From contig QZLH01000879.1 of the NCBI GenBank assembly GCA_003833135.1, positions 20,939-40,434 of the forward strand: a stretch of 19,496 nt of DNA, in the 5' to 3' direction. The DNA comes from Oehlia diaphana. Taxonomy: Eukaryota; Glomeromycota; Glomeromycetes; Glomerales; Glomeraceae. This document shows positions 18,872 through 19,496 of the stretch, piece by piece. Each line of letters opens with the position of its first letter. Positions within the stretch are counted from its first letter, which is position 1. The translations under genes were made by a program, and so were the position numbers. The notes beneath the pieces are model-generated. The model saw only the letters and a program-made list of their open reading frames with translations. It did not search any database and was not told the origin of the DNA.

Positions 18872-19012
18872 CCGCAAAAATGATTCCCGACCTGCACGTT
18901 GTCGATCACATATATCATGAATAGGATCGACATACGCGACGGAAATTTGCTCCATGCCCTGTAAAAAAGGTCGATCTTTTTCCGTAAAAGGCTCATATTT
19001 CCAGTTCAGGAA
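18872..19012 (-). CDS. Orphan coding exon, product unknown (partial)
   Basis: The minus-strand frame opens after a TAA at 19015-19013 and reads NWKYEPFTEKDRPFLQG, then MEQISVAYVDPIHDICDRQR and AGRESFLR, reaching a donor CGG|GTATGA at 18872/18871. The amino-acid mix is that of a soluble protein, and base composition is clearly richer in G+C than the flanks. A TTTTTTACAG|GGC inside (about 18967-18956) could alternatively be the 3' splice site, giving a shorter exon from 18958. No start codon or domain was recognised and no downstream exon fits its phase, so it may be a remnant of a dispersed gene. Confidence 0.45.
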
Positions 19013-19061
19013 TTAATAAAAGGCTCATTCTTATGAATAAGATTTTTTTATAGGTAAAATG

Positions 19062-19070
19062 TATAAATAA
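19062..19070 (+). promoter_or_regulatory. Possible TATA box of secreted-protein gene
   Basis: TATAAATAA lies 106 nt before the ATG at 19176, followed by a pyrimidine-rich stretch at 19145-19170. Spacing is plausible, but such motifs are common in this sequence. Confidence 0.3.
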
Positions 19071-19175
19071 TGACATGAAAATATCACTGTAAAAAATAAT
19101 ACTCATTTTCTTTATTTATTTTTTTACATGAACAAATTAAAAACTTCACTTTTCTTTCCATATCATTCTTAGAAT

Positions 19176-19496
19176 ATGTTTGCTCAATTATATATTATAT
19201 ATATTTTCTTTTTGGTTTCAGCTGTAGTAGGAATACCTGTAGTAAATTTACAAAATCAGACTTTTAGCACTGATGGTTTTGTATCCACTAGGCCTAAATG
19301 CACTGATCCTAATAATGCTAAATATAAAAGCTCCGCTTGCGCTACAAGGAAATCAGTAAGGCTTTCATGTGAATCTTTTAGTCAACCAGGCAAACCTGTT
19401 GATACTAATTTTGGCTGTGGAGATGGCGAATCTTGTGTTGATATTACCTCAAATGATGCATTCTGTGTTGACGATAAAAGTGCTCAAGAATGGGAA
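19176..19496 (+). CDS. Small secreted cysteine-rich protein, 5' part
   Basis: The frame runs open for 107 codons to the window edge. The start is fixed by an in-frame TAG at 19170-19172. Residues 1-19 are a classic signal peptide: short N-region, hydrophobic core (LYIIYIFFLVSAVVG), small residues before a likely cleavage between 16 and 20. The mature part has six cysteines at residues 42, 55, 65, 81, 87 and 97, an N-glycosylation site NQT at 27-29, and many G, D, S and P. Codon use includes more C and G than the neighbours. It would be exported and disulfide-bonded. Cysteine-rich secreted proteins are candidate symbiosis effectors or cell-wall proteins, but I recognise no specific domain. A TTTCAG at the end of the signal-peptide coding region could instead be a splice acceptor, which I consider less likely. 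Confidence 0.7.
   Translation, partial: MFAQLYIIYIFFLVSAVVGIPVVNLQNQTFSTDGFVSTRPKCTDPNNAKYKSSACATRKSVRLSCESFSQPGKPVDTNFGCGDGESCVDITSNDAFCVDDKSAQEWE

Noticed and set aside
18721..18996. 91-codon minus-strand frame starting MSLLRKK
   Set aside because: It overlaps the more convincing frame at 19012-18872 and its second half is K/F/Y low complexity from the intron-like AT region.
18957..19054. Fourth TIR element with CCCTGTAAAAAA and TTTTTTATAGG ends
   Set aside because: No flanking duplication was found and the interval overlaps the coding-like exon at 19012-18872, so the left motif may simply be a splice acceptor or coding sequence.

Overview
The window looks like nuclear DNA of an arbuscular mycorrhizal fungus (Glomeromycotina, most like Rhizophagus). 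This is an inference from several signs: roughly three quarters A+T, long homopolymer T and A runs, short GT-AG introns, and genes of the F-box and BTB/TLD types that are hugely expanded in those fungi. Nothing in it looks bacterial, and I found no rRNA gene, complete tRNA gene or CRISPR array.

Layout. Positions 1-3660 hold repeats and gene relics: a palindromic start, a decayed two-exon gene fragment on the minus strand (901-1433), a TIR-like element (1495-1671), a 70-bp tandem repeat with a hairpin (1691-1905), a 17-bp minisatellite and a Helitron-like 3' terminus (3631-3660). Positions 3661-6210 are AT-rich and apparently non-coding. Two paralogous, intronless F-box genes lie head to head: 7999-6257 (minus) and 10852-12486 (plus). 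Between them is a textbook non-autonomous hAT element (9983-10494) with a perfect 8-bp target site duplication, ending about 250 bp upstream of the TATA box of the second gene. That gene's leader is a small tandem array that creates upstream ATGs.

Positions 15268-13616 (minus) are a BTB-BACK-TLD gene with one 79-nt intron and three frame breaks, so it is either a recent pseudogene or carries assembly indels. Positions 15500-19100 hold small elements, a family of CGAAA-type motifs and at least two orphan coding exons on the minus strand (19012-18872 and 18382-18213). The right edge opens a plus-strand gene (19176 onward, cut by the window) for a small secreted cysteine-rich protein.

The genes do not form an operon or pathway. 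The picture is of a fast-turnover, transposon-rich compartment carrying expanded ubiquitin-adaptor families (F-box, BTB) and a possible secreted effector. The most interesting signals are the hairpin with a paired base change in the 70-bp repeat, the recurrent CCCTGTAAAAA/TTTTTATAGGG boundaries that look like both TIRs and splice sites, and the repeat-derived upstream ORFs of the second F-box gene.
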